The position numbers were made by a program, and so were the translations under genes. The notes below the pieces were generated by a model that had not been told where the DNA came from, did no database searches, and worked only from the letters and a program-made list of their open reading frames with translations. Of a stretch of 54,667 bases of DNA, positions 7,987 to 16,922 are shown piece by piece. Each line of letters starts with the position of its first letter. The first letter of the stretch is position 1. Source of the DNA: Ruminococcus difficilis (GTDB taxonomy: Bacteria > Bacillota_A > Clostridia > Oscillospirales > Acutalibacteraceae). The stretch is from contig NZ_JAEQMG010000105.1 in assembly GCF_016680995.1 (NCBI RefSeq), positions 1 to 54,667 of the forward strand, in the 5' to 3' direction.

Positions 7987-8892
7987 TTGTTCGGTTATAT
8001 CAAGGTTGATCAGGCAAATCTGCTCGGCAAAGAATTTGAAGCCTATAACGGCATATATTGCACGCTGTGCAGACAGCTCGGCAAGGATTATTCCATCTTC
8101 GCGCGGCTGATCCTCAGTTATGACTGTACCTTCTACGCGATGATGGCGCTGGATCTCAACGAACAACCGCCCTGTTATCAAGAGGGCAGATGTCGGTTCA
8201 ACCCCTTCAAGAAGTGTCATTATGCCGACACACAGAGCTTGGCTTTCTCATTAGCGGCGGCGTTATCGGTCATCTCCGCTTATTATAAGCTCAAGGATAA
8301 TCTGCTGGACTCGCCGTGGTACAAACGGATCTTGTACCGATTGGTACAGCCGTTCTTCTCAAGCTGGCGCAAAAAAGCGGCAAAGAAATATCCCGAGATC
8401 GACGAGAGTGTGTCGAAGATGATGGATCGGCAGATCGAGGCAGAGAAAGATCAAAACTGCATCCTCGATCAGGCGGCTGACCCGACCGCGACGATGCTTC
8501 GAGAGATGTGTGGATTGTTGACAGAATACATCCCTCTTCGCGAGCCGCTTCAAAAGGATAACACGAAGCGCATCCTGCAGTCGATGGGCTACGCGATCGG
8601 GCGCTGGATCTATCTGATCGACGCCTGTGACGACTATGAAAAGGATCAAAAGCACCACAACTTCAATCCTTTTCTCTTGGATGGCAAGGATGATTTATCC
8701 GCCTATATGGAGGCAAATCTCAATCACGCGCTGTCCGACGCGCTGTTATCCTACGGACTGCTCGACAAAGGCAGGTATGACAGCATCATCCAAAATGTGC
8801 TGTGCATATCCTGTGTGAATATACAAAAGAAGATCATCAGCAAATACAATGCTGCCAATGAAAACGGAGGATTAAATGAAAAATCCTTATGA
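7987..8892 (+). CDS. DUF5685 family protein
   Basis: I choose TTG 7987 because GGGGGAG sits 6 nt before it, and family members as I recall them begin MFGY. An in-frame ATG at 7972 has no ribosome binding site and would place that purine run inside the gene. The product is 301 residues, mostly helical, with no signal peptide. Conserved cysteines appear as CTLCRQLG (about 27-34), a lone Cys in YDCTF, and CRFNPFKKC (about 72-80). They look able to bind a metal. [18 protein letters not shown] is a second conserved-looking stretch. Function is unknown. It overlaps the J-protein gene by 17 bp, so the two are translationally coupled and probably work together. Confidence 0.7.
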   Translation: MFGYIKVDQANLLGKEFEAYNGIYCTLCRQLGKDYSIFARLILSYDCTFYAMMALDLNEQPPCYQEGRCRFNPFKKCHYADTQSLAFSLAAALSVISAYYKLKDNLLDSPWYKRILYRLVQPFFSSWRKKAAKKYPEIDESVSKMMDRQIEAEKDQNCILDQAADPTATMLREMCGLLTEYIPLREPLQKDNTKRILQSMGYAIGRWIYLIDACDDYEKDQKHHNFNPFLLDGKDDLSAYMEANLNHALSDALLSYGLLDKGRYDSIIQNVLCISCVNIQKKIISKYNAANENGGLNEKSL

Positions 8893-9484
8893 GGTACTCG
8901 GCGTCCCCGAGACCGCGACCGACGAAGAGATCAAAACCGCATATCGCAATTTAGCGAAGAAATATCATCCCGACAACTACAACGACAGTCCGCTTGCCGA
9001 CGTAGCGGAGGAAAAAATGAAGGAAGTCAACGAGGCGTACGATCAGATCTGTGATATGCGCCGCAACGGCTCCCAAAGCTCCTCGTATAACGGCTCCTAC
9101 GGCACCGGGAACTCCTATCGCAGGACGTCCTATCCCGATGTGCGCCAGTATATCATGAACGGCAGACTCGACGACGCGATGGAGCTGCTTAACGGTACGC
9201 CCGAAACGAATCGTGACGCGGAATGGTACTTCCTGATGGGTATGGTCTTTTCGCGCAAGGGATGGAACGATCAGGCGTTCAGCTATTTTCAAAGAGCGTA
9301 TCAGATGGATCCGTCAAATCCCGAATTCAGCGCCGCGTTCAACAATATGAACGCCCGCCGCTCCTATAATAACCCCGGTTATAACACCATGGGTACGGGG
9401 ACAGGCTGTTCCGGATGCGATATCTGCACCGGTATGCTGTGCGCCAACTGTCTGTGTAATTGTTGTTCGGCAGGTTGCAGATAA
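8876..9484 (+). CDS. J-domain protein with TPR-like middle and Cys-rich tail
   Basis: Encodes 202 residues. Residues 1-64 are a J domain ([11 protein letters not shown] at 31-33), which should stimulate an Hsp70 such as DnaK. A Ser/Gly/Tyr-rich linker follows, then a TPR-like helical pair at about 95-155 ([20 protein letters not shown]). The last 30 residues hold clustered cysteines ([17 protein letters not shown]) that are unlike the four CxxCxGxG zinc repeats of classic DnaJ. It is a class C J-protein, probably recruiting DnaK to a specific client, perhaps the DUF5685 product whose gene it overlaps. Confidence 0.8.
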   Translation: MKNPYEVLGVPETATDEEIKTAYRNLAKKYHPDNYNDSPLADVAEEKMKEVNEAYDQICDMRRNGSQSSSYNGSYGTGNSYRRTSYPDVRQYIMNGRLDDAMELLNGTPETNRDAEWYFLMGMVFSRKGWNDQAFSYFQRAYQMDPSNPEFSAAFNNMNARRSYNNPGYNTMGTGTGCSGCDICTGMLCANCLCNCCSAGCR

Positions 9485-10020
9485 TGAAAACTTCGATGAA
9501 AGTATCTTTGGGCGGCGTGGTTGCCGCCCTCAGCCTTGTCCTTATGCTTCTGACGTCGGTGATCCCTTTCGGCACTTACGCATTTCCGTGCTTTGCTGGG
9601 ATACTGCTGATCCTGCTTGTATTCAACCTCGGTTTTCGCTGGGCGATCGCGGTGTATTTTGTTACGGCTGTCTTATCCTTTTTATTGTTGACGGATAAAG
9701 AAGCCGCTTTGTATTATACGGCATTTTTAGGATTCTATCCGATCCTCAAGGGCGTGATCGAACGGATCCCCTCCAAGGTCGTGCAGTATATCGTCAAGCT
9801 CGCGCTGTTCAACGTCTGTATCATCGCGGCGTTCTTTGTCGGCATGACGCTGCTGTCGATTCCGAAAGAGAGCTTCACGATATTCGGCGTTTATCTGCCG
9901 TGGGTCTTTTTGATCATCGGCAATATCGCCTTCGTGATTTACGATCTATGTATTACAAAGCTTGTAACACTTTACCTGTTCAAGTGGCATAATAAGCTGA
10001 ATAAAAATACAAAGCTGTAA
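9484..10020 (+). CDS. Integral membrane protein, ECF-S-like
   Basis: Encodes 178 residues. ATG 9484 overlaps the TAA of the J-protein gene (TAATG), so translation is coupled. The frame is open upstream to 9460 but without a ribosome binding site. There are five or six hydrophobic segments. The N-terminal VSLGGVVAALSLVLMLLTSV and a following short loop resemble substrate-binding S components of ECF vitamin transporters. No diagnostic ligand motif is visible. It forms the third gene of a unit with DUF5685 and the J-protein. Its function remains unknown. Confidence 0.5.
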   Translation: MKTSMKVSLGGVVAALSLVLMLLTSVIPFGTYAFPCFAGILLILLVFNLGFRWAIAVYFVTAVLSFLLLTDKEAALYYTAFLGFYPILKGVIERIPSKVVQYIVKLALFNVCIIAAFFVGMTLLSIPKESFTIFGVYLPWVFLIIGNIAFVIYDLCITKLVTLYLFKWHNKLNKNTKL

Positions 10021-10026
10021 CCGACA

Positions 10027-10055
10027 TTGCAAATAGGGCTGAAAAATAGTATCAT
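10027..10055 (+). promoter_or_regulatory. Predicted promoter of the lysozyme gene
   Basis: TTGCAA at 10027-10032 and TATCAT at 10050-10055 are 17 nt apart. The transcript would start about 24 nt before the AAGGCGGTGAGAGT ribosome binding region. The same TTGCA/TATCAT pairing appears before the lipoprotein gene at 29520. Confidence 0.45.
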
Positions 10056-10085
10056 ATAAATGTTATTTTATAAGGCGGTGAGAGT

Positions 10086-12053
10086 ATGAAAAGACGAATC
10101 GATTTGATCACGGCGATCCTGTTAGTGGTTTCGGTGTTGATCTCGATGTTTCTATGCGCCTATCCCACGGCATCCGCCGCTGAATCCGATGAAGCTGATA
10201 TCGGCGCGGCTGTAGAAGAGGAGCTTGCCGACACCGGCTACGCCCATCGCGCTATATCACTCGACGGCATACCGAATGTATCGGATACCAATGTCAAGGC
10301 GGGTGTGCGGCACATCTATCTGAACAAGAACACCGTATACCTCAAGATCAATGAGCGCTTCCTGCTGAATGTGACCGACGCTTACTCGCATACCGTCAAC
10401 GCGCGCGCGGAATTCACCTCATCAGACAGCACCGTTGCGCAGGTCAACAACACCGGCTATGTGTTCGCCAAGAAGAACGGCAGCGCGAAGATCAGCGTAT
10501 ATGACAGCGTATCGGGCGAGAATCTCTCTTGTACCGTATATGTCGGTGAGGAATACGCTCCCACCGAAAAACCGACCGTAGCGCCCACCGATGAGCCTAC
10601 CGATCCGCCCGCTCCGACGCAAAAACCGACACAAAAACCCACCGCGGCTCCGACACAACCGCCGACACAGGCTCCCACAACAGCTCCGAAGCCGACCTCC
10701 GCGCCCGAAACACTCTCGCTGAGCGCAAGCTCCGCTACGGTATATACAGGCAATTATTATCATCTGAAAGCCACCTCGAACGTATCTGTGAGCTTCAGAA
10801 GCTCCAATACCTCTGTGGCTACCGTCAACAGCTCCGGTATCGTCACCGCTGTCAAAGCGGGTACGGCTACCATCACGGCGAGCACCTCCACCAAGTCCGC
10901 CACCTGTACGATCACGGTCAGAAACGGATCGTCCGTCAATCTTTCCCACAAGACCTGTTCGGTAGACCGATTTATGACCATCATGCTCAAGAGCACCACC
11001 TCCGGCGTCACATGGTCAAGCTCCGACACATCCGTCGCGACTGTGGGTAATGAAAAGGGCTACGGCTTGGTTTACGGCGTGAAGGCGGGTACCGCCGTCA
11101 TCACCGTCCAGACGTCCTCCGGCGCCGCTACCTGTCTGGTGACGGTCGAATCCTCCTATCCCGTTCAGTTCGCCTATACATCGCCGAACTGTGCCGCGAA
11201 GAATCAAAACGTAACGCTCATCTGCGTCACCGATACAATGCGTACCGCTGTGCGCTTCGCCGTTGACATGGGCTCCACCACACGCTATGTCGACGCGACC
11301 TCCAAGGTCAAAGAGGGCAATACCTACGTCTGGAAGGGAACGACCTCCTTCTCCAGCGCCGGCACCTATGACGTCAAGGCATATTCTGAGTTCGAAAACC
11401 AGCCCGGCTGGTATTCCTGCAAGGACGGCGAAACAACCGCCTATGTCACCAATTCCAACAATATGACCACGACTGTCAACGCAAGACGACGCGCCTCCGA
11501 TGATCTGATCGATCTGATCGCGACCTTTGAGGGCTTCTCGCCCACAGTATATATCGATCCGATCACGCACGATGATCCGACGCTCGGCTACGGTGTACTG
11601 GTCTTTACCGGAGATAAGTTCTATAATAACCTGACAAAGACTCAGGCATACGCGTATCTGGTGCAGAATGTCAACAACGCGGGTTATACTTCTGACGTCA
11701 ACTACTTCCTGATGGATAATGATGTCGAATTCAATCAACAGCAGTTTGACGCGCTGGTGTGCTTCACCTATAACAACGGTACGGGTCCGCTATTCTATGA
11801 CGACGAGTTGATCGACGCGCTGCTCAGCTGTTCCCATAACGGCGTATACGATTTCAACTATATCAACAAACAGTATTTCATCGATAAGTTCTGTCAGTAT
11901 CATCACGCGGGCGGCAGCTGTATCTACGGTCTGTTGTACCGCCGTGTCGATGAGACCGAAATGTTCTTCTACGGCGATTATGAAGCGGATTACGGTGATT
12001 ATAAATACCCGATCAGCTTCAAATGCGCCTACGACCCGTCCTTCCACACATAA
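10086..12053 (+). CDS. Secreted Ig-like (Big_2) GH24 lysozyme
   Basis: Encodes 655 residues. A signal peptide covers about 1-33. Big_2-type Ig-like domains lie at about 75-155 (ending ISVYDSVSGENLSCTVYV), at about 205-280 (SSNTSVATVNSSGIVTAVKAG) and at about 283-355. A Pro/Thr linker of TEKPTVAP-like repeats (about 160-205) separates the first from the second. A beta domain follows at about 360-455. The C-terminus is a phage-type GH24 lysozyme. FEGF (catalytic Glu near 482), Asp in YIDPITHDD and TLGYG (about 499) match the Glu-Asp-Thr set of T4 lysozyme. It should cleave the MurNAc-GlcNAc bond of peptidoglycan outside the cell. Roles in wall turnover, daughter-cell separation or attacking competitors are all possible. 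Such an enzyme joined to surface Ig repeats is unusual. Confidence 0.8.
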   Translation: MKRRIDLITAILLVVSVLISMFLCAYPTASAAESDEADIGAAVEEELADTGYAHRAISLDGIPNVSDTNVKAGVRHIYLNKNTVYLKINERFLLNVTDAYSHTVNARAEFTSSDSTVAQVNNTGYVFAKKNGSAKISVYDSVSGENLSCTVYVGEEYAPTEKPTVAPTDEPTDPPAPTQKPTQKPTAAPTQPPTQAPTTAPKPTSAPETLSLSASSATVYTGNYYHLKATSNVSVSFRSSNTSVATVNSSGIVTAVKAGTATITASTSTKSATCTITVRNGSSVNLSHKTCSVDRFMTIMLKSTTSGVTWSSSDTSVATVGNEKGYGLVYGVKAGTAVITVQTSSGAATCLVTVESSYPVQFAYTSPNCAAKNQNVTLICVTDTMRTAVRFAVDMGSTTRYVDATSKVKEGNTYVWKGTTSFSSAGTYDVKAYSEFENQPGWYSCKDGETTAYVTNSNNMTTTVNARRRASDDLIDLIATFEGFSPTVYIDPITHDDPTLGYGVLVFTGDKFYNNLTKTQAYAYLVQNVNNAGYTSDVNYFLMDNDVEFNQQQFDALVCFTYNNGTGPLFYDDELIDALLSCSHNGVYDFNYINKQYFIDKFCQYHHAGGSCIYGLLYRRVDETEMFFYGDYEADYGDYKYPISFKCAYDPSFHT

Positions 12054-12059
12054 AATGAT

Positions 12060-12105
12060 ACAAGCCCTCATATGATGTATCGGGTGATACTATGAAGGGC
12101 TTTGT
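12060..12105 (+). promoter_or_regulatory. Hairpin over the start codon of the SpoIIM-like gene
   Basis: Positions 12060-12071 pair with 12092-12105 (about 12 bp with two single-base bulges). The ATG at 12092 lies in the right arm and the weak GGGTGA ribosome binding site lies in the loop. TTTGTATTT follows, so the same hairpin could be the terminator of the lysozyme gene overlapping the next reading frame. Confidence 0.45.
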
Positions 12106-12766
12106 ATTTACAATCGGAAACAATCATCAGGCTTTGCGCCTTCCCGATATCAAGCACCGCGGCTATGATATCAAACAGCTGGTCGCGCGTTTCGGGATAC
12201 AGTCTGCGTTTGCCGCGGCGTTTTTGATCGGCTTGATCGTCGGCGCCGCGACCGGACGAGGCTTCAGCCGGGAAGTATTTGAAAAGCTGGATCTGCTGTT
12301 CATTACCAACATCGACGCGCGCATGGACATGAGCGTGTTTGATATCTTCATTTCCTGCTTTGTATCCTACTTTCTGTTTATCTTCTGCGTGTTTCTCTCG
12401 GCGTTATCGGTCTGGGGAATCACGACTGTCCCGCTGTTGAGCGCGTTAAAGGGCTTTACGGTCGGATTGTCCTCGGCGTTTATCTTTTCGCAGTATCAGC
12501 TGGCGGGGATCGGATTTTATATTCTGGTCGTATTGCCGGGAACGGTACTGTTCCTGTTCGCGCTGATCCGCTACGCGACCCGCGGATTCAGAATGTCACT
12601 GTGTTTTCTGCGGCTTTCCGTGTTCGGTCACGATACCGAAGTTGAGCTGAGAAAACGCTTGAAGCTGTTTTTAAAGCAAACGATGTTCGCGCTCTTATCG
12701 GTCGGCGTATGCGCTGTCACCGATATGGTTCTGTGGATTCTGTTCGCGAATAAATTTCATTTTTGA
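12092..12766 (+). CDS. SpoIIM-like membrane protein
   Basis: Encodes 224 residues with about five membrane segments, including AFLIGLIVGAATGRGF, FVSYFLFIFCVFLSALSVWG and a last helix near the C-terminus. Length, topology and the stretch SALSVWGITTVPLLSALKGF resemble stage II sporulation protein M, part of the DMP machine that remodels peptidoglycan during forespore engulfment. Its partners SpoIID and SpoIIP are not in the window. The match is by overall character, so a generic family member is also possible. It runs into the next membrane protein gene with a 10-bp gap, so the two are probably cotranscribed. Confidence 0.5.
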   Translation: MKGFVFTIGNNHQALRLPDIKHRGYDIKQLVARFGIQSAFAAAFLIGLIVGAATGRGFSREVFEKLDLLFITNIDARMDMSVFDIFISCFVSYFLFIFCVFLSALSVWGITTVPLLSALKGFTVGLSSAFIFSQYQLAGIGFYILVVLPGTVLFLFALIRYATRGFRMSLCFLRLSVFGHDTEVELRKRLKLFLKQTMFALLSVGVCAVTDMVLWILFANKFHF

Positions 12767-12776
12767 TGAGGAAAAT

Positions 12777-13772
12777 ATGACAAACGAAAGAAAAAGGATG
12801 AGATTTGAATTATTGCTGGAACGCTTTTTTTCAAATTTTCATCGTATTCTCTTGACCAATTTGCTGTTCGCGATCCCGTCGGCGATCGTGTTCGGCGCGC
12901 TGTACGCGCTGAATAACGTGCTGTTTCACGGCGCGATCAGCCTGCCGCTTTCTCTGACGGCGATCATCCTGCTGTATCCGTTTTATTCCGGCGTCGTGAT
13001 GGTATGCCGGAATATCGCAAGAGGGGATACCGAGGTAAAGGTAGTCAAAACCTATTTCTCGGCAATCAAAAGCAACTTTGGGCATTTTCTGGTGCACGGC
13101 ATCATCATCTACATCATTGTGACGTTCAGCACCTTGGCGGTATCTGTCTATGTCGGCTTTTTATCGTCGGGATGGTTCTTCTATGTACTGCTGTTTTTCA
13201 GCATCCTCATCGCGCTGATGCTGTTGTTTACGATCTATTACATCCCCTTGATGAGCGTGACATATGATCTGCCGCTGAGATACATCTACAAAAACAGCCT
13301 GCTGATGTCGTTCGGTGAATTCAAGAACAATATTTTTGCGACTATCGCGGCAGGCGTCGTGTTCGGTATCTGCTTTACCGCTGTCGCCTTTATCCGCTCG
13401 GCGACCGTACTGGCGATCGTTGTTTCATTATTATGGGCGCTGCTGCTTCCCGCAGCCGTGACATTCATGATCGTTTTCTTCATCTATGACGGAATGACGA
13501 ACATCATGCGCAACAAAGAGGATATCAGCGGCGAGCTGACAGAGAAGATCGAAAAGGGTCTCAAGGAGCAGGAGGAAAAGAAGGCGGCGCAAGCGGCTCA
13601 GCCTGTCAAGGATGATTTTTCCGATATCGATATCAGCTCACTGAAGGATACCGATGATTACATCTTCCATAACGGCAAGATGGTCAAGCAAAGCACGCTC
13701 CTCAAAATGATCCGTGAGCAGCAGGAAAAGGCGGGGGAGAGCCAATCGGATCCATCCAACCCTGCTGAATAA
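12777..13772 (+). CDS. DUF624-like polytopic membrane protein
   Basis: Encodes 331 residues. ATG 12777 lies behind GAGGAAAAT. About six membrane helices occupy residues 20-240. The N-terminal pattern (ERFFSNFHRILLTNLLFAIP), the short cytoplasmic loop with IARGDTEVKVVKTYFSAIKSNF, and the spacing of helices resemble DUF624/YesL proteins, often found with polysaccharide uptake genes. The last 90 residues are a charged, probably cytosolic tail with a coiled-coil-like EKIEKGLKEQEEKKAAQAAQ. Function is unknown. It lies directly behind the SpoIIM-like gene and ends before a strong terminator. Confidence 0.5.
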   Translation: MTNERKRMRFELLLERFFSNFHRILLTNLLFAIPSAIVFGALYALNNVLFHGAISLPLSLTAIILLYPFYSGVVMVCRNIARGDTEVKVVKTYFSAIKSNFGHFLVHGIIIYIIVTFSTLAVSVYVGFLSSGWFFYVLLFFSILIALMLLFTIYYIPLMSVTYDLPLRYIYKNSLLMSFGEFKNNIFATIAAGVVFGICFTAVAFIRSATVLAIVVSLLWALLLPAAVTFMIVFFIYDGMTNIMRNKEDISGELTEKIEKGLKEQEEKKAAQAAQPVKDDFSDIDISSLKDTDDYIFHNGKMVKQSTLLKMIREQQEKAGESQSDPSNPAE

Positions 13773-13787
13773 TACTTTAGAAAAGAA

Positions 13788-13824
13788 CAAAGCCAAGTTC
13801 AAATGAATGAACTTGGCTTTTTAT
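13788..13824. terminator. Bidirectional intrinsic terminator
   Basis: AAGCCAAGTTCA pairs with TGAACTTGGCTT, with an A-run on the left and a T-run on the right. It serves the plus-strand membrane protein gene and the convergent phosphoglucomutase gene. Confidence 0.85.
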
Positions 13825-13839
13825 ATTGATCAATATTGC

Positions 13840-15555
13840 TTATTTCAGATAACCGTTCATATCCTCGGCGATTTGGTCGGTGATCGCTTTCGCTTCATCA
13901 GCGGTAGTACCGATCGCGGTGATATATATCTTGATCTTCGGCTCGGTGCCGGAGGGTCTGACGATCGCGCAGTGACCGCCCTCGGTGGTGTAGGAAAGGA
14001 CATTGGACTTAGGCAGGTCGATCTTCTCGGTAGCGCCTGTCACCAGATCGGTTGCCACATGGGTATCATAGTCGGCAACGGATACAACCTTGTAGCCGGC
14101 AATCGTTTTGGGCGCGTTCTCACGCAGGCTGTCCATGATGCCCGCCATCTTCTGCATACCCTCAGCGCCTTCAAAGTAGAAGTTCAGCGTGGTGTTCAGA
14201 TAATAGCCGTATTCGTTATAGATGCCGTCGATGATATCGACAAGGGACTTGCCCTGCTTCTTATAATATGCCGCCATCTCGCAGATCAGCATGGAAGCGA
14301 CGACCGCGTCCTTATCTCTGACATAGGTGCCGGCAAGATAGCCGCAGCTCTCTTCAAAGCCGAATACAAAGCGGCCTTCTTCATCCTTCTGTTCCAGACC
14401 GAGGATGATCTCACCGATATACTTAAAGCCTGTCAGGCAGTTTCTCAGCTCGCAATCGTACTTTTTGCAGATCGCTTCAATGATCTTGGTGGTAACGATC
14501 GTCTTGACGACAACGGGATCCTTGGGGAGGTTGCCCAGCGCCTTGCGACTCTTGAGGATATACTCGGTGAGCATCGCGCCGATCTCGTTACCGGTGTACA
14601 AGCGATAGGTGCCGTCGGCACGCTTTGCGGCGATGCTGACACGGTCGGAGTCGGGATCAGTCGCCAGGAGCAGATCAGCGTCGTTCGCTTTGCAGTATTC
14701 CAGACCCTTTTCAAGCGCTTCTTCCAGCTCGGGGTTGGGGAAGGGGCAGGTGGTAAAGTTGCCGTCGGGCATCTCCTGTTCCTTGACGATCACGACATTC
14801 TCCATGCCTACGTCGGAAAGAACGCGTCTGACGAGCTTATTGCCCGCGCCGTTGAGAGGCGTATAGACGACCTTCAGATCGGTACCCTTGCAGATACCGG
14901 CGTTGACCTGATTCTTCTTGACCTCGTCCAGATAGCTGTCATAGACAGCATCCTTGACATATTCAATCGAACTGTTCCGGAGCGCTTCATCAAAATCGCA
15001 GAGCTTAACGTCGTCAAACATATCCAGCGCCTGGATCTCGTCGAATACCATACCCGCGGCAACGTCTGTCATCTGGCAGCCGTCTTCGCCGTATGCCTTA
15101 TAGCCGTTATACTTCGCGGGATTGTGGCTCGCGGTGACCATGATACCGGCAACGCAACCCAAATGACGAACCAGATAGCTGAGTACCGGAGTGGGCTCGA
15201 GTTCCTCTGTGATATACGCTTTGATGCCGTTCGCCGCCAGTACACGCGCCGCCTCGATCTTGAAGAGATCGGAATTGATGCGGGAATCATGAGAGATCGC
15301 CACGGCGCCTGTACCGTATTTCTTCTTGATATAATTCGCAAGACCCTGTGTCGCGTGACGTACAACATAAATATTCATTCTGTTAGTGCCCGCGCCGAGT
15401 ACACCGCGCAGTCCGGCAGTGCCGAATTTCAGCGGAGTATAAAAGCGGTCATAGATCGCGTCATTGTCATCCTTGACGTCGTTCAGCTCCTGCACCAACT
15501 GCGGGTCTTCGGTCGCTTTTTCAAGCCATTCCTTGTAAATGTTCATATAATCCAT
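13840..15555 (-). CDS. pgcA: Alpha-phosphoglucomutase / phosphomannomutase
   Basis: Encodes 571 residues, typical of the PgcA-type alpha-D-phosphohexomutases that interconvert glucose-1-phosphate and glucose-6-phosphate. Seen motifs are the phosphoserine loop TASHNPAKYNG (about 139-149), the metal-binding DPDSDR (about 298), the sugar-specificity loop GFEESCGYLAG and the phosphate-binding RPSGTEPKIKIY near the C-terminus. I start at ATG 15555, which follows GGGTGATTTG; a TTG three bases earlier is less likely. It feeds UDP-glucose and cell-wall glycan precursors. It is a single gene in its own unit. Confidence 0.9.
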   Translation of the reverse strand: MDYMNIYKEWLEKATEDPQLVQELNDVKDDNDAIYDRFYTPLKFGTAGLRGVLGAGTNRMNIYVVRHATQGLANYIKKKYGTGAVAISHDSRINSDLFKIEAARVLAANGIKAYITEELEPTPVLSYLVRHLGCVAGIMVTASHNPAKYNGYKAYGEDGCQMTDVAAGMVFDEIQALDMFDDVKLCDFDEALRNSSIEYVKDAVYDSYLDEVKKNQVNAGICKGTDLKVVYTPLNGAGNKLVRRVLSDVGMENVVIVKEQEMPDGNFTTCPFPNPELEEALEKGLEYCKANDADLLLATDPDSDRVSIAAKRADGTYRLYTGNEIGAMLTEYILKSRKALGNLPKDPVVVKTIVTTKIIEAICKKYDCELRNCLTGFKYIGEIILGLEQKDEEGRFVFGFEESCGYLAGTYVRDKDAVVASMLICEMAAYYKKQGKSLVDIIDGIYNEYGYYLNTTLNFYFEGAEGMQKMAGIMDSLRENAPKTIAGYKVVSVADYDTHVATDLVTGATEKIDLPKSNVLSYTTEGGHCAIVRPSGTEPKIKIYITAIGTTADEAKAITDQIAEDMNGYLK

Positions 15556-15768
15556 CAAATCACCCTATGATTCAAATTTGGTATAATAAACCACCTAAAC
15601 TATATCATAAAACACGCTTATTGACAATATCTAAACTTAAGTTTATGTAAATAAAACAAAAAAACGGATATATGATAATCATAATCACCAAATAATGATA
15701 ATTCTATGATGTATTAAGGCAGAAATTTGTCGAATGACACAAAAAGAAGTTTATTCAAAAACAAGGTC

Positions 15769-15797
15769 TTGATTTTGGATTATATCTGTAGTATGAT
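15769..15797 (+). promoter_or_regulatory. Predicted sigma-A promoter
   Basis: TTGATT (15769-15774), a 17-nt spacer and TATGAT (15792-15797) precede the AGGAGG of the gene at 15828. The rest of the 270-bp gap behind pgcA is AT-rich with no coding signal. Confidence 0.5.
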
Positions 15798-15827
15798 ATA
15801 CAATGATTGAAAATAGGAGGCATATTT

Positions 15828-16877
15828 ATGAGTGAAAAAACGAATCCCGAATTAAACACCGAAGAAATCGCAGCCTCTGTGTCCGAAGATACAGAAACTA
15901 CTGTATTGAGCGATAACGATGAAGCTGTTGTTGCACAAAGCAACGAAGCTATCGTTCCCGATGACACAGAGAATACTGTTTCAGCCGATACCGCAACCGT
16001 TGAAGCAGCTGCCGATACCGCAGTCAATGAAGAACTCACCGATATCGCAGCTACCGAAGAAGAACAGTCGAAGAAGAAATCCGGTCTGCAAAAGCCGATC
16101 ATCATCGCGTGCTGCATCGTACTGGTCGCTATCCTCGGATTTCTCGGTTATATGGCGTTCTTCCTGAAAGAACCCGAAAACGTTACATGGTCTAACGACG
16201 TCAACGATGTGACTTATTATTATGAGTTCAAATCCGACGGTACCTTCACCGGCTACTTGGGAAGCATCGAAATGAACGGTTCTTTCCAGAAGACGAATGA
16301 CGAGAACGGCAAGACCATCACCTTGGACAAATCATTCGGCAGCTTCTATCAGGGAGCGCCCGCTACTTATTCCATCAAGGGCTCCAGACTGTTCGGCAAT
16401 CAGGAGATGTCCTGCTCTTATTCCGAGGAATACGAGTTCACCCTGAAGCAGTCAAAGAGAGACAAGAAGATGCTGGATCTTCCCGAGGATTTCACTGCTG
16501 ACGAAAGCCTTGTCGGTTCATGGATCTTCAAGTACATGAACTACGATATCTATAAGGTAACCTTCAATAAAGACGGTTCCATGGTTCTGGAATTCTTGCA
16601 GGACGGCGTGAAATACAACGGTATTTATACCATTGACGGTTCCACCATCAACTTCACCTACTATGTGACGGATTCAACGGTCGTTCCGATCGATTACGCC
16701 GTAGACGGTGATTACCTGACCTTTATGGGTTATCAGTTCGTTCGTGAGGGCAGCGACGCTGAAAAGGCTACCTCCGATCAGGCGAATATGATCCCTCAGG
16801 CAAATAATCAGGCTCAAGAAACACAGGCAGCCGAAGCTGTAACAGAAGCAGCAGAAGCAAAAGAAGCAGCTGAATAA
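15828..16877 (+). CDS. Membrane-anchored lipocalin-like protein
   Basis: Encodes 349 residues. ATG 15828 has AGGAGG 7 nt upstream; the open frame reaches 15807 but would include that ribosome binding site. Residues 1-85 are acidic and low-complexity (Thr, Glu, Ala, Asp) and predicted cytosolic. One membrane helix, IIIACCIVLVAILGFLGYMA, lies at about 91-110. Outside follow two similar beta units: about 125-210 (YYYEFKSDGTFTGYLG, then NGSFQKTND) and about 225-310 (YKVTFNKDGSMVLEFLQDG, then YNGIYTIDGS). This is the pattern of small lipocalin-like DUF5640-type domains. The tail is an Ala/Glu/Gln-rich disordered stretch. No catalytic residues stand out. A ligand- or wall-binding role is possible. 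Confidence 0.6.
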   Translation: MSEKTNPELNTEEIAASVSEDTETTVLSDNDEAVVAQSNEAIVPDDTENTVSADTATVEAAADTAVNEELTDIAATEEEQSKKKSGLQKPIIIACCIVLVAILGFLGYMAFFLKEPENVTWSNDVNDVTYYYEFKSDGTFTGYLGSIEMNGSFQKTNDENGKTITLDKSFGSFYQGAPATYSIKGSRLFGNQEMSCSYSEEYEFTLKQSKRDKKMLDLPEDFTADESLVGSWIFKYMNYDIYKVTFNKDGSMVLEFLQDGVKYNGIYTIDGSTINFTYYVTDSTVVPIDYAVDGDYLTFMGYQFVREGSDAEKATSDQANMIPQANNQAQETQAAEAVTEAAEAKEAAE

Positions 16878-16891
16878 ATCAAACATGAAAC

Positions 16892-16919
16892 AACCCCGCC
16901 GATCCGGCGGGGTTTCGTT
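16892..16919 (+). terminator. Intrinsic terminator
   Basis: AACCCCGCC and GGCGGGGTT form the stem with a GATCC loop, followed by TCGTTT. It lies between two convergent genes. Confidence 0.85.
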
Positions 16920-16922
16920 TAT

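Noticed and set aside
12092..13772. SpoIIM-like plus DUF624-like pair as an ABC transporter
   Set aside because: No ATP-binding domain or Walker motif is encoded next to them.
13807..15570. Long plus-strand open frame of 587 codons
   Set aside because: It lies antisense to phosphoglucomutase, has no ribosome binding site and no recognisable domain; the minus-strand gene explains the open frame.
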